A DNA stretch of 64,000 nt. It comes from Diaporthe sp. PMI_573. Taxonomy: Eukaryota > Ascomycota > Sordariomycetes > Diaporthales > Diaporthaceae. The notes beneath the pieces are model-generated. The model saw nothing but the letters and a program-made list of their open reading frames with translations, was not told the DNA's origin and ran no database searches. Positions 48,478 through 60,650 of this stretch are shown here, piece by piece; position 1 is the first letter of the stretch, and the number at the start of each line of letters is the position of its first letter. The position numbers were made by a program, and so were the translations under genes. The stretch spans positions 62,001 to 126,000 of the forward strand of contig JAJTUP010000070.1 of assembly GCA_021399435.1 (NCBI GenBank). The letters run 5' to 3'.

Positions 48478-48759
48478 AACGGCGCCAACCCCGACTTTCA
48501 AAATTCCACCGGCGGCTGCTCCGCACTCTACTGGGCAGTCACATGCGCCAACCCGGGGTTGATCAACGCCCTGCTCGATCATGGCGCAAAACTTGATCTG
48601 AAGACCTGGGACTGGAACGGTGGACTCACACCGTTGCATGCGGCTGTGGACGCCGGGAGGTACGAAAAGGCCAAGATCATGGTCGAGAGAGGAGCGGATC
48701 TGAGCATTCGCGCCGCCGAGGGTCTCGCGCCGCTGGAGCGGGCACGCAATGTCGAATAG
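48478..48759 (+). pseudogene. Ankyrin-repeat protein, C-terminal fragment
   Basis: An open frame without its start reads NGANPDFQNSTGG, ALYWAVTCANPGLINALLD, HGAKLDL, GGLTPLHAAVDAGRYEKA and VERGADLSIRAAEGLAPLE, about two and a half ankyrin repeats, then stops at 48757. It has no ATG of its own before 48559. It lies on the opposite strand to the fragment at 46420-46662, so the two are not one simple gene. Confidence 0.65.
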
Positions 48760-49028
48760 TCTTGATATGGTGGAGCTTTTGGCGTCACATAAGAGTCTTG
48801 ACTCTCTCAGGATTATAGCTATATGGCCACTAGGGAATAGGTAACGGCGTGCAGATAAGTAGAAACTAATGTCATACCCCAACTAGGATGACCATGTCAG
48901 CTTCTGCCCCACACAGTATGGGGCTATAAGTATCAAGCTGTCGCTGGAGGTATAAATTTTCTCTATAAGTAGGCATGGAGTAAAGGAATACTAGTATGTG
49001 TATCCTCTGGGCCAAGTGGCTTAGTATA

Positions 49029-50882
49029 ACGTGCCCGGCCCGGATCTCGGCCCACCCCCGTTCTCGGCCGGCCCACATCCGCGTTCACGCGTGCACGCGT
49101 CTGTACCCACCCCCTATAAAATTAACGTTTTCTCCACGAGGACTTTTTTTCTGATCACCAAACTTCTTCCAAGCATTATCCTTATTATCATGAAGCCCTA
49201 TGGTGAACTTGAGATGCATGACGCCATCGTGGTGGTTAGGGATGGCATGCCCGTTAGGGAGGCTTCTAGGACCTGGTATATTCTACGCTTAATACTTTAA
49301 AGTCGTCTTGCCGGCCGCCAAAGCTATCATGTCGCTGCCAACCCTTAGAGGGTTCTTTCTAACTATCAGGAGGACTAATTGGCTATGTTTTTAGTTAATT
49401 AAAGCAGCCTTGGCCATGCCCTGACTTGATGGGAAACAAGGGCCTTGGCGGCCCGTCTAGGCTCCTTAGGGGAGGAGGTTGCTCTTCTTGGAAGAAAGTG
49501 GCTAAGGGCCTTCCTCCTTTGTTACCCTATCTTCTAAAGCTGTAAGTATTAGCGCGTTAAAGTAAAGCGGCTTAGGGCAGCCACCAAACAAAACATTAGG
49601 TCGTGGTTTAACTTTATAGGGCTACCTATTGTGAAGGCAATTAAGCCGGCTAACTGATAGAACGCTGATAAGGGTGGGCTTATAGAGGGTAAGTTAGAAA
49701 AGGCCCTGACTATTGGCTATTCTAACGGCAGCAAGCTTCTTTAGAAGGACTTTAATTTAAGAGCGTGAACCTTCTTCCTTAAGTGTATCTCTACTATGGG
49801 CAAGTCCCTAATTTCTCTAATTATTTTTAAGAGACTAAGCATTTAACAATAGTGGTTTCTTATCGCCCTTAAAGATCACGACGGCTGGTAGTTTACAGTA
49901 ATGAAAAAGGGGTAGATGGAGGAACCTATTACCATCTACTGGCTTTGGAGGGTCTTCCTTCTACAGATAGCGCCGGAGGACCTATCTAAATGGTGCCTTC
50001 TTGTAATCGATGGGCACTATATATATAATAGTGGATTTTATTTTATGTAGGAATACTTTATAAATAAGGTGTATATTGTTTTTTTACCGGCCTATACCTT
50101 ATATATGCTTTAACTGCTAAATATGGCAATCTTTAGCCCTCTAAAGACTGCCTTTAAGAAGTATCTTGGCTGACAAAGAGGGCACGATTTATCGTTAGTT
50201 ATAACAAAAAAACATTTCCTTTATTGCTATTACAAGGCCTAAATAGAGATACTTACAGAGTTAAATATCTATTCTAGCTAGCAAGTAACGGGTCTTTAGC
50301 TATTATCTAAGCATAAGGCACTTAGAAGCTACTTTATTAAAGACAACCGTATAAAGGAAGCGAGATTGCTAGAATTGGCTACTAGTAATAGCTTTAGCAG
50401 CTATTTCTATACTGATAAGTGCTTTTATCTGCCGCGAGGGACCTTTTTTGTAACCCCTAAGTAGTCTCAAGAGCTGCATAATATAGTAGCCCGGTATACC
50501 CTTTGGAAGTAATTAAGCCCTACACAATAACTCTTCTTTAGGAAGATTCTTAAAAACTGGAACTAGAAAGACGTTAATCTGATAATGTCTTTATAAAAAG
50601 CCCAAAAGCTAGAACACTAAATTAAAGCCAGCAGGGTGGTCTGAAGAAAGAAGGTTTAACTTGACCCAAATAAGCTTTTTGCCAACATTAAGGCTATTTG
50701 GAGGACCTAAATAGAAGCCGGTATAGTGCTAGAAGATAGCGACGGGTTAGAAGAGTCAGAAACACCATTAAAAACGGGGTTAACTATTGTGGTGGCGGCG
50801 GTGTCGGCGTTACGGCGAAGGCGGCGTGGGTGACGGAAGGTGGCCGAGAACGGGGGTGGGCCGAGATCCGGGCCGGGCACGT
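49029..50882 (+). mobile_element. Fot1/pogo-type Tc1-mariner transposon
   Basis: 1854 bp with identical 41-bp terminal inverted repeats (49029-49069 and 50842-50882, outermost ACGTGCCCGG), flanked by the target dinucleotide TA on both sides (49027-49028, 50883-50884). Size, TA target and transposase match Fot1/Pot2-like fungal elements. The GC-rich ends are unmutated while the interior is RIP-degraded. Confidence 0.92.
49191..50770 (+). pseudogene. Fot1/pogo transposase
   Basis: ATG 49191 (MKPYGELEMHDAIVVV) opens the N-terminal helix-turn-helix region. The DDE core reads VIDGHYIYNSGFYFM near 50007 and, about 25 codons on, FLPAYTLYML followed by IFSPLKTAFKKYL, matching the pogo pattern DGHGSH, LPPHTSHLLQPLDVGVFSPLK. 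Dozens of TAA/TAG stops start at codon 37. An intact protein would be about 520 residues. Confidence 0.85.
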
Positions 50883-50884
50883 TA

Positions 50885-51552
50885 GCCTGCCATGATCTCA
50901 TCGCAGACCTCTTCTGCTTCCATTGTAAGATAGGCATCAAGTTCTGCACTGTCAGCCGCTACTACAAGTTGTAGTTCGCTAAGTTGTGCCTCAGAGTTTG
51001 TAATTGCGCTATTAATATGATTTTTTAGAACATTAGCTTCCGCTTCTATCCTCAAGTGGAGAGCAACTTAAAATGCGTGCGGGTCCTACTTCGTCACGTT
51101 CCAGCGTAGTGGTAGCAGGGTCCTTCGAACCTTCTGGTGTGGGTTGCTCAACATTTATGGGTGCTGCATCTGCAGGCGGTTGAGGGTTCACATCCACATG
51201 AGGGAGAACCGGCGAGTGAATTCTTCGATTGCCCGGACTATGTCCGGGAGAAACGACCTCCTCCGGCTGCGAGTCTCCCACGCCAGCCTGACTCACATAA
51301 CTAGAAGTCATCATCGCACAGTATTATAGTACTCGAGTTAATTTGAACCTACGTCAGGGGCGCTGTCTGCTTAGTAGTATCAATTGTGTTAGTCTGCTTC
51401 TTGGCTGAATATTCTTGCTTGATGTCGGGCTCCTTTTTCTTGTCCAAGGGGTAGCTTTGAGGCAGATTGGCTAAAGTCTCGCCTAGATCTATTAGCAGAA
51501 TACGGTCGGTATAACGGGACCATTGGCCTAATACAAGGCCCTGGTAGGCCAT
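50885..51552 (-). pseudogene. Unrecognised - strand gene whose 3' end carries the Fot1 insertion
   Basis: Frame 51552-51349 (MAYQGLVLGQWSRYTDRILL, then Lys/Gln-rich), frame 51314-51033 (Pro/Ser-rich) and a helical stretch ending EAEEVCDEIMAG at 50885 look like parts of one gene with a frame change or intron between each. The last codon GGC is followed by TA of the target site plus A of the Fot1 end, making TAA. On the other side of Fot1 the original sequence would have read TAC TAA. No family recognised. Confidence 0.4.
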
Positions 51553-51599
51553 TTTCTACAATTAGAGTATCTCATTGGCCGTTTATTTAAGGTAGGCAT

Positions 51600-52441
51600 A
51601 CTTTTTTAGGTTTTATCGACAGTATAGCCAGGCCTGGATATATTCTAAAAGGTATAAAATTACGACTATTAGAGCGCCAATAACATATATAGAGCATATA
51701 CCAAACACATTAAATAAGGTATAGTTGCTATTAAGGATTTTCTAAGTGTTGGAGGAAAGAAGATAAGTTAGTTGTGCTTTTAAACTGCAAACCTAGCCCC
51801 GCAGGAATTGAAAAAGACGTATGAATCAACCAGAAGGTTCAGGTGGTTTCGACATATACTCCGGCGTTACTTAGTTGTTGCACAACTTTTGGGTATACAA
51901 ATTAAAAGGCAGGATTTTAGGCGACTTAAGCGCTAGGTTATATAAACTATAGGCAATGTCGATTATACCTGCCTGCATAAAAGCCATGTAAATAGTCTAC
52001 TAATTCTGTACATTAAGTTGCCATTAATTGTTTTATATTATGCCTATAACGCCTAAGGCTTGAATTAGAGTTTGTTAAGACGCTAGTAAGTTTGGTCCGA
52101 GTATAATAATTAGGCGGGCCACCAAGGAGATTAATAGCGTTAGGAACATTAAAAGCCAGACATATTATACGGCAGCCGGCCTTTGCGGGAATCTATTGTT
52201 TGCTATTTGTTTTAACGTCATGTTGGCCATTTGGTTAGATGTAATGTTAAACAAGTGTGCTAACTGGACTTGTGCGTCGAGCAGGCTTTCTGTATTGTCT
52301 GGTACTTTTAACGTTTGTCGGTACTTTTAACGTTAGTTAGTACTTTTAAGAGTCAGCGTTTTACCGAATATAAGTACAGCGGCACAAAACTCGTACACTC
52401 TGATACCTCCGGGCAGGTTGGACGACGTAGTGGAATTAGGA
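51600..52441. other. AT-rich RIP-like stretch with a short tandem repeat
   Basis: No coding frame recognised. About 52299-52347 holds three copies of a (G/A)GTACTTTTAA unit (two extended to ACGTT). An inverted repeat ATACCTC(C)GGG / CCCGAGGTAT (52403-52413, 52454-52463) lies around the left end of element 3. Confidence 0.5.
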
Positions 52442-52926
52442 TGACCCTAACGACCCGAGGTATAATAATCAAGGTTTCCTGGGTCCTCTAAACCATAGAT
52501 CGAGGTTTATGTCCAAGATACATAACAAGGCGGTTAATTAAGCAATAGGGTTTCTAACAATAATCACAAGCTAATAGAAGCTATTCGGGATAAATACTTA
52601 GATTAACTGCTAAAAAACTGTCTATACTATCTAGCTATCTAGTAATAAGTATATCTTTATATGTCCATTTCTTTAAGGTAGCTTACAGGTAGCTTACTTA
52701 GCTTACGTTGTACTGTTGTCGACCTGGTGAGCCATAAGGCCTAGCTTACTAGCTTACTACCAAGAATTATCAACCTGTCGACCCTTTTATGTAATTGTCC
52801 TGTCTTAGGATTACGTGACTTAGTAGGATATACCCTATACCCTTTGTCTAGCCTACCGAGCTAGCTAGATAGGCCTGTTCCAAGATAAAACCAACCGTTA
52901 GTCCTATTTCTATTAGGGTTATGACA
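52442..52926 (-). repeat. 3' LTR of element 3
   Basis: On the - strand it starts TGTCATAACCC (52926) and is homologous over its length to the LTR at 59100. The end was placed at TTAGGGTCA (52442) by complementarity to the start; it could be some tens of bases off. Confidence 0.65.
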
Positions 52927-53057
52927 TTATTCCCCTCCTCTATGCTTCTTTATCCTCAAAGATCTTTGTAAGTTTTCCTTCTTTCTCTACTCCTTGTTTC
53001 CTATGTTTCTGTAGTTACTGCTTCTGATTCTTCCTGCCTTTTTATTGCTGATACTAT

Positions 53058-53690
53058 GTTAGGTTGTATTTTAAAAAGTCATCTATTATATAAGACTAAA
53101 TAGCGTTAAGTACTTACTTTATTAATTAAGGAGATAGGTTATAAGGCCATGCTGTATTCCTTGTATTAGACGTATAGTTAGTTATATAAGGTGTCTAAGG
53201 ACAACTTTAAAAAGTACGCTACTTATGTATGTCGTGGTTGCCCTTATAATGGTACGGGTGTATCGATAAATTCTAGTAGGTATCGTAACTTTTCTGGTTA
53301 TCCTTAGTATTTTTTTAATCGCTAATCTTTTTAGTACAACGTCTAGTTAATAAGAAGCGTTGCATTAAACACGAGGAAAAGGCTGTGGAGAGTAAGCTTC
53401 TCCTAGCTTAGGAGTAACTTTGCGTTACATAAGAGTCCCTGCTAATCCAGTAGCGAGAGCTAAATAAGCGTCTTGCCTATCTAGGTCGTCTAAGGCAGTA
53501 GTATTGTAATATTACTACCCGGGGTCGGGAAATAATTTACTAGGGGTTCTAGTTATTAGACAAACTAGAGGCTGCGGAGCATACCAAAGAGGATAAAATT
53601 AATCATTCCGTAGCCAAAGCTTCCAACCTTGCCTTGCCTCTTTAGTCTAGTAAGGTATTTAATATAATAGACTAAGGTTTAATAATAAAA
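53058..53690 (+). pseudogene. Antisense Cys-cluster/coiled-coil ORF inside element 3
   Basis: On the + strand, opposite to gag-pol and between integrase and 3' LTR, a degraded frame gives YVCRGCPYNG, then SSRYRNFSGYP, consistent with a CxxC...CxxCxxC cluster with Cys read as Tyr. After a frame change (about 53300-53345) it gives KRCIKHEEKAVESKLLLA, an amphipathic coiled coil through RELNKRLAYLGRLR and QLLDKLEAAEHTKEDK. Only TAA/TAG stops occur in it. I recall similar Cys-cluster plus coiled-coil proteins as multicopy hypothetical proteins in fungal genomes; the function is unknown. Confidence 0.5.
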
Positions 53691-53899
53691 AGGGCTAATA
53701 TAGATTTTTCTTTATAGCTTTCTAAAAATCTTAAAGTACCTACTAGTAGCTTGTTAGATTCTTAAATAGTTCCTATATATTATCTTTATTATTATAGCCT
53801 TTCTATTTAACTAGATATTTGGTGTTAATATTATAGATTCTAAAATCTAAAATTCTCTCAACTTCCTATTCTTTTTCGTTATTTTTAAGTTTAACCTAT

Positions 53900-56800
53900 A
53901 TCTTAAGCTATATATTAGCTAGTACTAATTCTAAAAGCAATATATAGAAAACTAGGTATATCTGTATCTTTATTAGTAGTAAGAGTCTAAAGTTAGTATC
54001 TAAGAGTTTCTTTAAAATCTAGAATAGTCTAATCTTCTTATAGTCTAGTTTTTTGTTTAGTTGTTTGGTTTTAATATTTTTATAAAGTAGATAGACTTTA
54101 TCTTCTTCTTCTAAGGTTAGTCTCTTTAACCTTTTTTTATTAGCGTAGGTTATTATTTGTTCCTATATAAAGAGTAATTCTTACTAAAGCTCTTTTTATA
54201 GATTTTAAATCTTAATTGCCTTTTCCGTAACTAATTATGCTTCTAGTCTAGAGATTAGCTCTCTATAGGCTTCTAGTTTATAGCTATAGTTTGTATAGAA
54301 GGGTAAGACCTTTATGGTACTTATGTCTATACTATTATAGGCAAACTATACTATAGGTAATAGCTGTACCTAATTGTCCTATTTGTAGTTAATATAACTA
54401 CAAAGGTACTATTCTAGAATCTAGTTTAGTCTTTCAGTCTATCTATCTGTCTATAGGTAAAAAGCTATAAATAGCTTTAATTTTATGCTAAGTTGTCTTA
54501 TAAGTAATTACTAAAAGTTTAAGGTAAATACTATTCCTCTATCTGAGATAATTTCTTGTAGTATATTATAGTTGCTAATAATTGTTTGTAGGAAGGTATA
54601 TATAAGATTGTCTACATTACTTGCTTCCTTATATAGCAAGAAGTAGGAGTACTTTATAAATCTATTAACGATAACTAAGATACTATTATACTAAGTACCT
54701 GTTATTAGTTTCTTTAAAAGTAGTAGTTTAATAATAAAGCCTAGGCTAATAGATTACTATAGTCTGTTAGGTACTAATAGAGGTTATAGTAGGCTGTAGG
54801 GTTTGTACCTTATAGTCTTACTTTTATAATATATATTGTAGTCCTGGATAATTGTTTAGACTTCTTCCTTTATCTTTAAAAAGTAGTAGTATCGTCTAAT
54901 TCTTTTAATTATTACTATAATTCCTTAGTATTTATACGCTAGGGCCTTGTAGATTTGTTCGATAAGTTCCTTCTATAGGTCTATAGGTATGAAGAGTTGT
55001 TTTCCTTAATATAACATTTCGTTATCTTCTACTATTTATCCTTTAGTTTCTATAGATATGTTTTAGTAAAATATTCTAAGTTTGTTTTCCTAGCTAGGGT
55101 TGACCTTGGCTCGGAGTATTATAGTTAGTTATCAAGGTTCTTATAACAAGTCTCCGTTAGGGGTGACTTAAAAGATACTCTATATTTCTAATAAAACCTC
55201 CTGTAGATAGTCTAGCTGTCTACTAAGTATGTCTGCTTGTCCGTTCTTAGATCCCTTACAGTAGGTAATTCTAATGTCAAACTATAATAGAAACTCTACC
55301 TATCTAATCTAGTGCTTGTTAAGTTCTTTTATTATAGTAAAATGAGTAAGGTTCTTATAGTCTATATAGACTTAAACCTAATATTTAGCTCTAATAAGGT
55401 AGTATTACTATTCTTTAAAGGCTTTAATGATTACCATAAGTTCTTTATTATAAATTAAGTAATTTAGCTCTAGTCTATTAAGTTTTTTAGAGAAGAATAT
55501 AATAGGGTATAGTTTATCTTAATCATCCTGTTAACCAAGTTGTCCTCTTATCGCGAAGTCAGAAGCGTCTGTCTAGACTTTATAGACCTTACTTAGGTCT
55601 GCTTTAACCAGTATTAGTTTTTTTAGAATCTTTTAGGTTATTATATTAAAGGCGTCTTATACCTCTTGTGTCCACTAGAATTTCTTATCCTTTCTAGTAA
55701 GGTCTATAAGTAGCTTTATAAGTCTTTTATAACCTTTAATAAATTATCTGTAGAAGTTAATATATCTAAGGAATCCTCGAACTTCCTTAACATTTATAGG
55801 TATAGGCCAGTATTTAATAACTTTAATTTTAGATACTTATATTACGATTTGTCTAGGTTAGATAGTATATCCGAGATAGTTGACTTTCTTAATATAGAAT
55901 ATACTTTTCTCTAGTTTAACTAGGAGTTTTATATCCTGGAGCTTCTATAGTACCTTATATACGTATTTCTTGTATTCTTTGAGTGTTCTAGAGTAGATAA
56001 GGATATTGTTAAGGTATATAATTACGAAGATGTCCAAGTATTCTCTAAAAATATAATTAATTATAGCTTGGAACAATATTAGTACATTAGTTAATCCGAA
56101 TGGCATAACCAGATATTTAAAGTATCTATAGCATATTTAGAATACTATTTTCCATTCTTCACCTTTCTTTATCCTAATAAGGTTATAGGCTCCCTTAAGG
56201 TTTAGGGCCATAAACTATTAGGCTCCTTAGAGTTAATCTTATAGTTCCTTAATTAAAAGTAGTAGGTAGTGGTTTTTAATAGTAATATTATTTAGTTAAC
56301 GATAATCTATATAAAGTTATAACTTCCTATTTTTCTTTAGTATAAAGAAGATTAGATATCCTGTAAGTAAAGTAGATGGTTAAATATAACCTTTTTCTAG
56401 GTTCTTATTAAGGTACTCCCTGAGTATCTTGAGTTATATTTTATTAAGCCTGTAGATTTTAGTAAACTTAGGTATCTTCCCTAGTTCTAGGGGTATTTTA
56501 TAATCCCAGCCATTATATTTAGGTAGTCTAGTATTAAGTATTACTAAAAACAGCTTAGTATATTTATAGTATTCTTAAGGTATAAACTTTTGAGAATTCT
56601 TCTCTACTATCTTGGCTTTTTATAGGTAGGTAACGAATTATTAGAGGATAGGCTTAACCCGTTTTACTAAGCTAATTCTTTAGGCCTTTAGTACTTATTG
56701 TAAGGTTTCTGTAGGTAAGGTAATTGTAATTATAGGTGTTGTTTTATATTGTATATACTGGATTTCTTGTATCTATTTTAATACTCGTTAGATTTCCTTA

Positions 56801-59099
56801 ATATATTCTTATACTACTAGTATAATTTGTTGTTTTCTAGTATTGGTTTGTATTTAATTGTTTCTTTTATCAGGCTTGTATTTAGCTAATAGTAAGTTTT
56901 TTTTGTTAGTCTATAGTAGACCGCTTGGTTTATACTGTTATTATACCGGCTTGTTTAGGGGCTGTTCTATAGCCTGCCTAGGGGCTGTTCTATAGCCTGC
57001 CTAGGGACTAAGTCTTTCTCTCTATTCTAAGAGGTGGTTGCCTGGCTTGTTTAAGTACACATTTGGGTACTATCTTTAGGGACTAAGCTTTATTTATCCT
57101 TACAATATATGATTGTTCTTTTTACTAAGCTGACAGGATTTATCTAGTAAATCTAGCTAGTAGTCTAATCTATCTAGGGATTATTCTTTCTTAATCAAGG
57201 TATTTCTAGGATTAACTAATAATCTGCTACCTTAGTTATATTAAATAAGAGTTACTTAATATAGTCCTAGATCTAGACCTAGAGGTAATTAGTCTCTATA
57301 TTAATAATACTATTTCTATAAGCAACCTCTATACTGTTAACTATGTTGAGTCTATAGGGTTCCTTTTTCTTGTACTATATAAGGTGGTATTTATTTACCA
57401 TCTTTAGGAAGATAAAGTTTCTCTATACTCTACTATTAATAAGTATATAGTATTAGTAGGCTCCGAGCTCTACCCTAATCTTTAAATATTAATAGTCATT
57501 ATTAGTATTTGTTATATATAAGTATCTTATAGGGATTTTTCCTACTATCTAAGGTTTTATAGACAGCTTATCTAGTTTTTTAGCTGCCTATAATCCTTTT
57601 TTAGGACTTTATTAATATTCTTAATATTTTGTTATATAATATTCTATAATTATTACAGGTCTTCTATGAGTTGTTAAATACTTTCTTTTTATATCGTGGG
57701 CTTTATAGGGCTGAGGATCTGTTCTTATTGCTATAGTTAATACCATTCTTTAACTTTATCGTCTATATATGCTTGATATTCCTTGTTTGTATAGGTACAC
57801 CATCTAGTAGAGTTATATAGACAAGTTAGAGGGGTATATAGGTTGAGTTGGAATGTTATATAGCCTATATTATTATATTGTTTCTTAAGTTCCTATTCCT
57901 TAAAGTCGTCTTTCTTATAGGTTTATTAGATATCCTGCTCTTAGTACCTTTAGGGGAACTAGTTGTAGCTTGCTTTTTCCTACATATAGATTCTACATCT
58001 ATTATAGATATATAAGGCCTAAGAGATGCTGGGATAGTAACTATGGCAAGGGAACGTTTTTTCTATGTCTCTATCCTTCTTAGTCTCCTTCCTTGGTTCT
58101 TATGTTACTTACCTAAGGGGTTGTCCTACTATTAGTACTTCTATAATATTAGTTCTAGGGGCTAGTAGGGGTACTCTTCCTGAGTATGCCTGTGGGTCTT
58201 CTTACTATACTTAAGGTACGAGTAGATCTTGAGGAATTTCTCCTACTAGCTCTTTTCTAGGGTTACATGAGAGTTCCTTTCGTTCTTTTATGGCTAGAAT
58301 ATACTGTTACCCTACACCTTTGGGGAACTAGTTAGCTCCTTTCTTATTACTCCTGTAGATTATACAGCTGTTGTTATAGCAAGCTGTCTAACTAAAGGAG
58401 GCATGTGTTTTAGCTATTATAGTTTTATCTAGTTTCTATTTTGCTAGGTAGGCTAGGTGGTATTATGTTTCTTTTGTTTTTAACTTGTTTTCTTATTTAT
58501 CATTAGTGGGCAAGTTTTAAGGGGTGATACTAAATAGGATTCTTTTACTTTCTACTACCTGGTCTAGGTATACTAGGTATAGCTTGTACTATTCTATTTT
58601 ATACCAGTAGTATTACTTAATAATGGCCTATTACAACTTTAAGTATAGTAGTCTACTAGTATAGATAATTATGTTAGCCTGCCTAGAGCCTTTGGGTACA
58701 GGCTTCTAGTCTTTCTTCCTACTACGGCACTTTTATACGAAGTATTTTTTTTCCTACAGTTAAAACATTTAATATTTTTCTTGTCTTTTTATTAAATAGC
58801 ATCAAGCTCTATAGGGCCTACTTGCTATCTCTACTAGGTTAGATTATTATAATTATATTTCTTTTTAGTGTTAGGCTTATTTTATCTATTAGAGTTATTA
58901 CCCCGAAATTATTTAGAGATATTACGTTTTCGTTTTAGGTATCTTTTATAGAGCTTATTATTAGTTTTAATAGCTAGTTTAACATACAATAGAAAGTCGT
59001 TAGGTTAGTCTTATTTAGCTAATTTATCCTTTATATTATAATCTAACAGAAGTGGCATTAAGGGGACCTATCTGGGTAATTTTGGGAACCGGCAACAGA
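53900..59099 (-). pseudogene. Element 3 gag-pol
   Basis: Right to left: gag from 59099 (DYNIKDKLAK, LAIKTNNKLYKRYLKRKRN); zinc knuckle at about 58756-58767 (KCFNCRKK, the His read as Tyr); protease about 57.5 kb; reverse transcriptase about 56.6-55.9 kb with active site YLNN (56005-56016) for YLDD; RNase H at 55533-55577 reading TDASDFAIRGQLG, intact; integrase about 55.0-54.2 kb. Gln and Trp codons are frequently TAA/TAG. Confidence 0.8.
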
Positions 59100-59535
59100 T
59101 GTTATAATGTAGAATAATTGACATTAGAGTACGGAGTTATGGGATATACCAAGACCTAGGGTTAGGGTTAACTTGTAAGACTTGCCTGCGAGCCTAGCGA
59201 GCAAATGGCTTGATGACTCGATTTGCAAGCCAGTAAGTTTTATATTATGGCTTGCTAACTCGCCTTGCAAGCTAGCAAGCCACTAAAAAGATAGACTATA
59301 TAGGGATATGCTTATTACTATTAAGATAGTACTAGAATAGGATAGCTCTTTAGTAGTTAATCTAAGTATTTAAGTATTTACTACTTGTATAGCCTTTATT
59401 GGCTGTGATTATTATTTGGATATATATTACTTAATTAACTGCCTTGTTATGTATTTTGAATATAAACCTTTTGGTTATTTAGGTTTAGAGGACTTAGAAG
59501 CCAGTAATTATTATATTTTGACTGCTTTTGTTTAT
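59100..59535 (+). repeat. 5' LTR of element 4
   Basis: Starts TGTTATAATG, the RIP form of TGTCATAACC seen in element 3. Shared blocks include AGTTAATCTAAGTATTTA, TTAATTAACTGCCTTGTTAT and GTTTAGAGGAC. The right border is approximate. Confidence 0.65.
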
Positions 59536-59583
59536 ATGTTATAATGCGGACTTTGAGTAATATTATATGCGAAATTTTTTATA

Positions 59584-60650
59584 ATGTCTAATAACACCTA
59601 GAACCCTTAGGCGGAGATGAATACTAACGACCCTGGAGTTATTTATGACTAATATATGGAACTAGTTAATGAAATTAAATGACTTAATGGCCTGGTTAAT
59701 GGACCTGCTTTGTCTAATGGAGAATTAGAAGGCCTGAGAACCGAAGTTAGGACCTTTTGGGCGGCAGCTAACATTATTAACATGCCTATTTTAGTTAAGG
59801 AAAGCATTAGGCTTAATAATCTAACCCTATATAATGGAGCTTAGGGCTAGCTTTAGGTGTACTTGACCTAAGTACGAGCCTATTAGCGTTTCTATAGGCT
59901 AGATAATTAGTCTAACGGCAAAAGGGTAATATACATAGCCTTCTTTTTGAAAGGACGGGCCTTTGTATGGTTTGAGCCTTACCTTACGGACTACCTGGAA
60001 AACGAAGAATTTAAAAAATGTAAGTAGGAGACTTAGGAGATCTTTAGTAGCTACAGGAGCTATGAAAATGCTCTGAGGACCTTATTTTAGGACCCTGACG
60101 AGGAACAATAGGCCAAACGAGAGCTTATGAAGCTTAAATAGAAAAGTTTAGCGACAATTTATGCCGTAGAGTTTTGACGAATCTATGTCTAAGTGGACTA
60201 TACGGATAATATTAAGATTCTTATGTTCTATAATGGACTTAAGGAGGAAGTAAAGGACAAACTGGCTAAATTAGACTGACTTAACGAATTTTTATAGTAT
60301 GTTGAATTAGTTATTAAAATTGATAATAGGCTTTACGAATGATGCCTGGAGAAAAAGGGCAATTATTTTGGAAACTTCTGATAACATAACAACAATAAGT
60401 ATAAGGCGAATACTAGGAAGCCTTACTAGAAAACGGCGATATATGGGTAGTACTTAGGACCTATAGAGCTTGACGCGGCTTAGTGAAACTTGATGAATAA
60501 AAAGGATATTAAGTGCTATAATTGCAATAAGATAGGGCATTATGCTAGAGAATGCCGCAGCCTGAAGAAAAATAAAGACTGGAAGCTAGTACTCGAAGGC
60601 TTTAGATAAGCTAATGTAGCCTTTTGATTTAATAAAATGCCATTATGGTT
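59584..60650 (+). pseudogene. Element 4 gag
   Basis: ATG 59584 (MSNNT) opens a Ty3-type gag. Landmarks are LEGLRTEVRTFWAAANII, LKGRAFVWFEPYLTDYL, YNGLKEEVKDKLAKLD and LVIKIDNRLYE. It ends in an intact CCHC zinc knuckle CYNCNKIGHYAREC (60514-60555), unlike those of elements 1 and 3. Stops are mostly TAA/TAG plus a few TGA at likely Arg (CGA) codons. Confidence 0.82.

Larger units (their letters stand above)
52442..59099 (-). mobile_element. Element 3: Ty3/gypsy element, - strand, interrupted in gag by element 4
   Basis: The 3' LTR is at the left; gag, protease, RT, RNase H and integrase follow to the right in - orientation. Gag runs up to 59099, where element 4 starts, so the N-terminal gag and 5' LTR should lie beyond the right end of element 4, outside the window. 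RIP-degraded. Confidence 0.82.
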
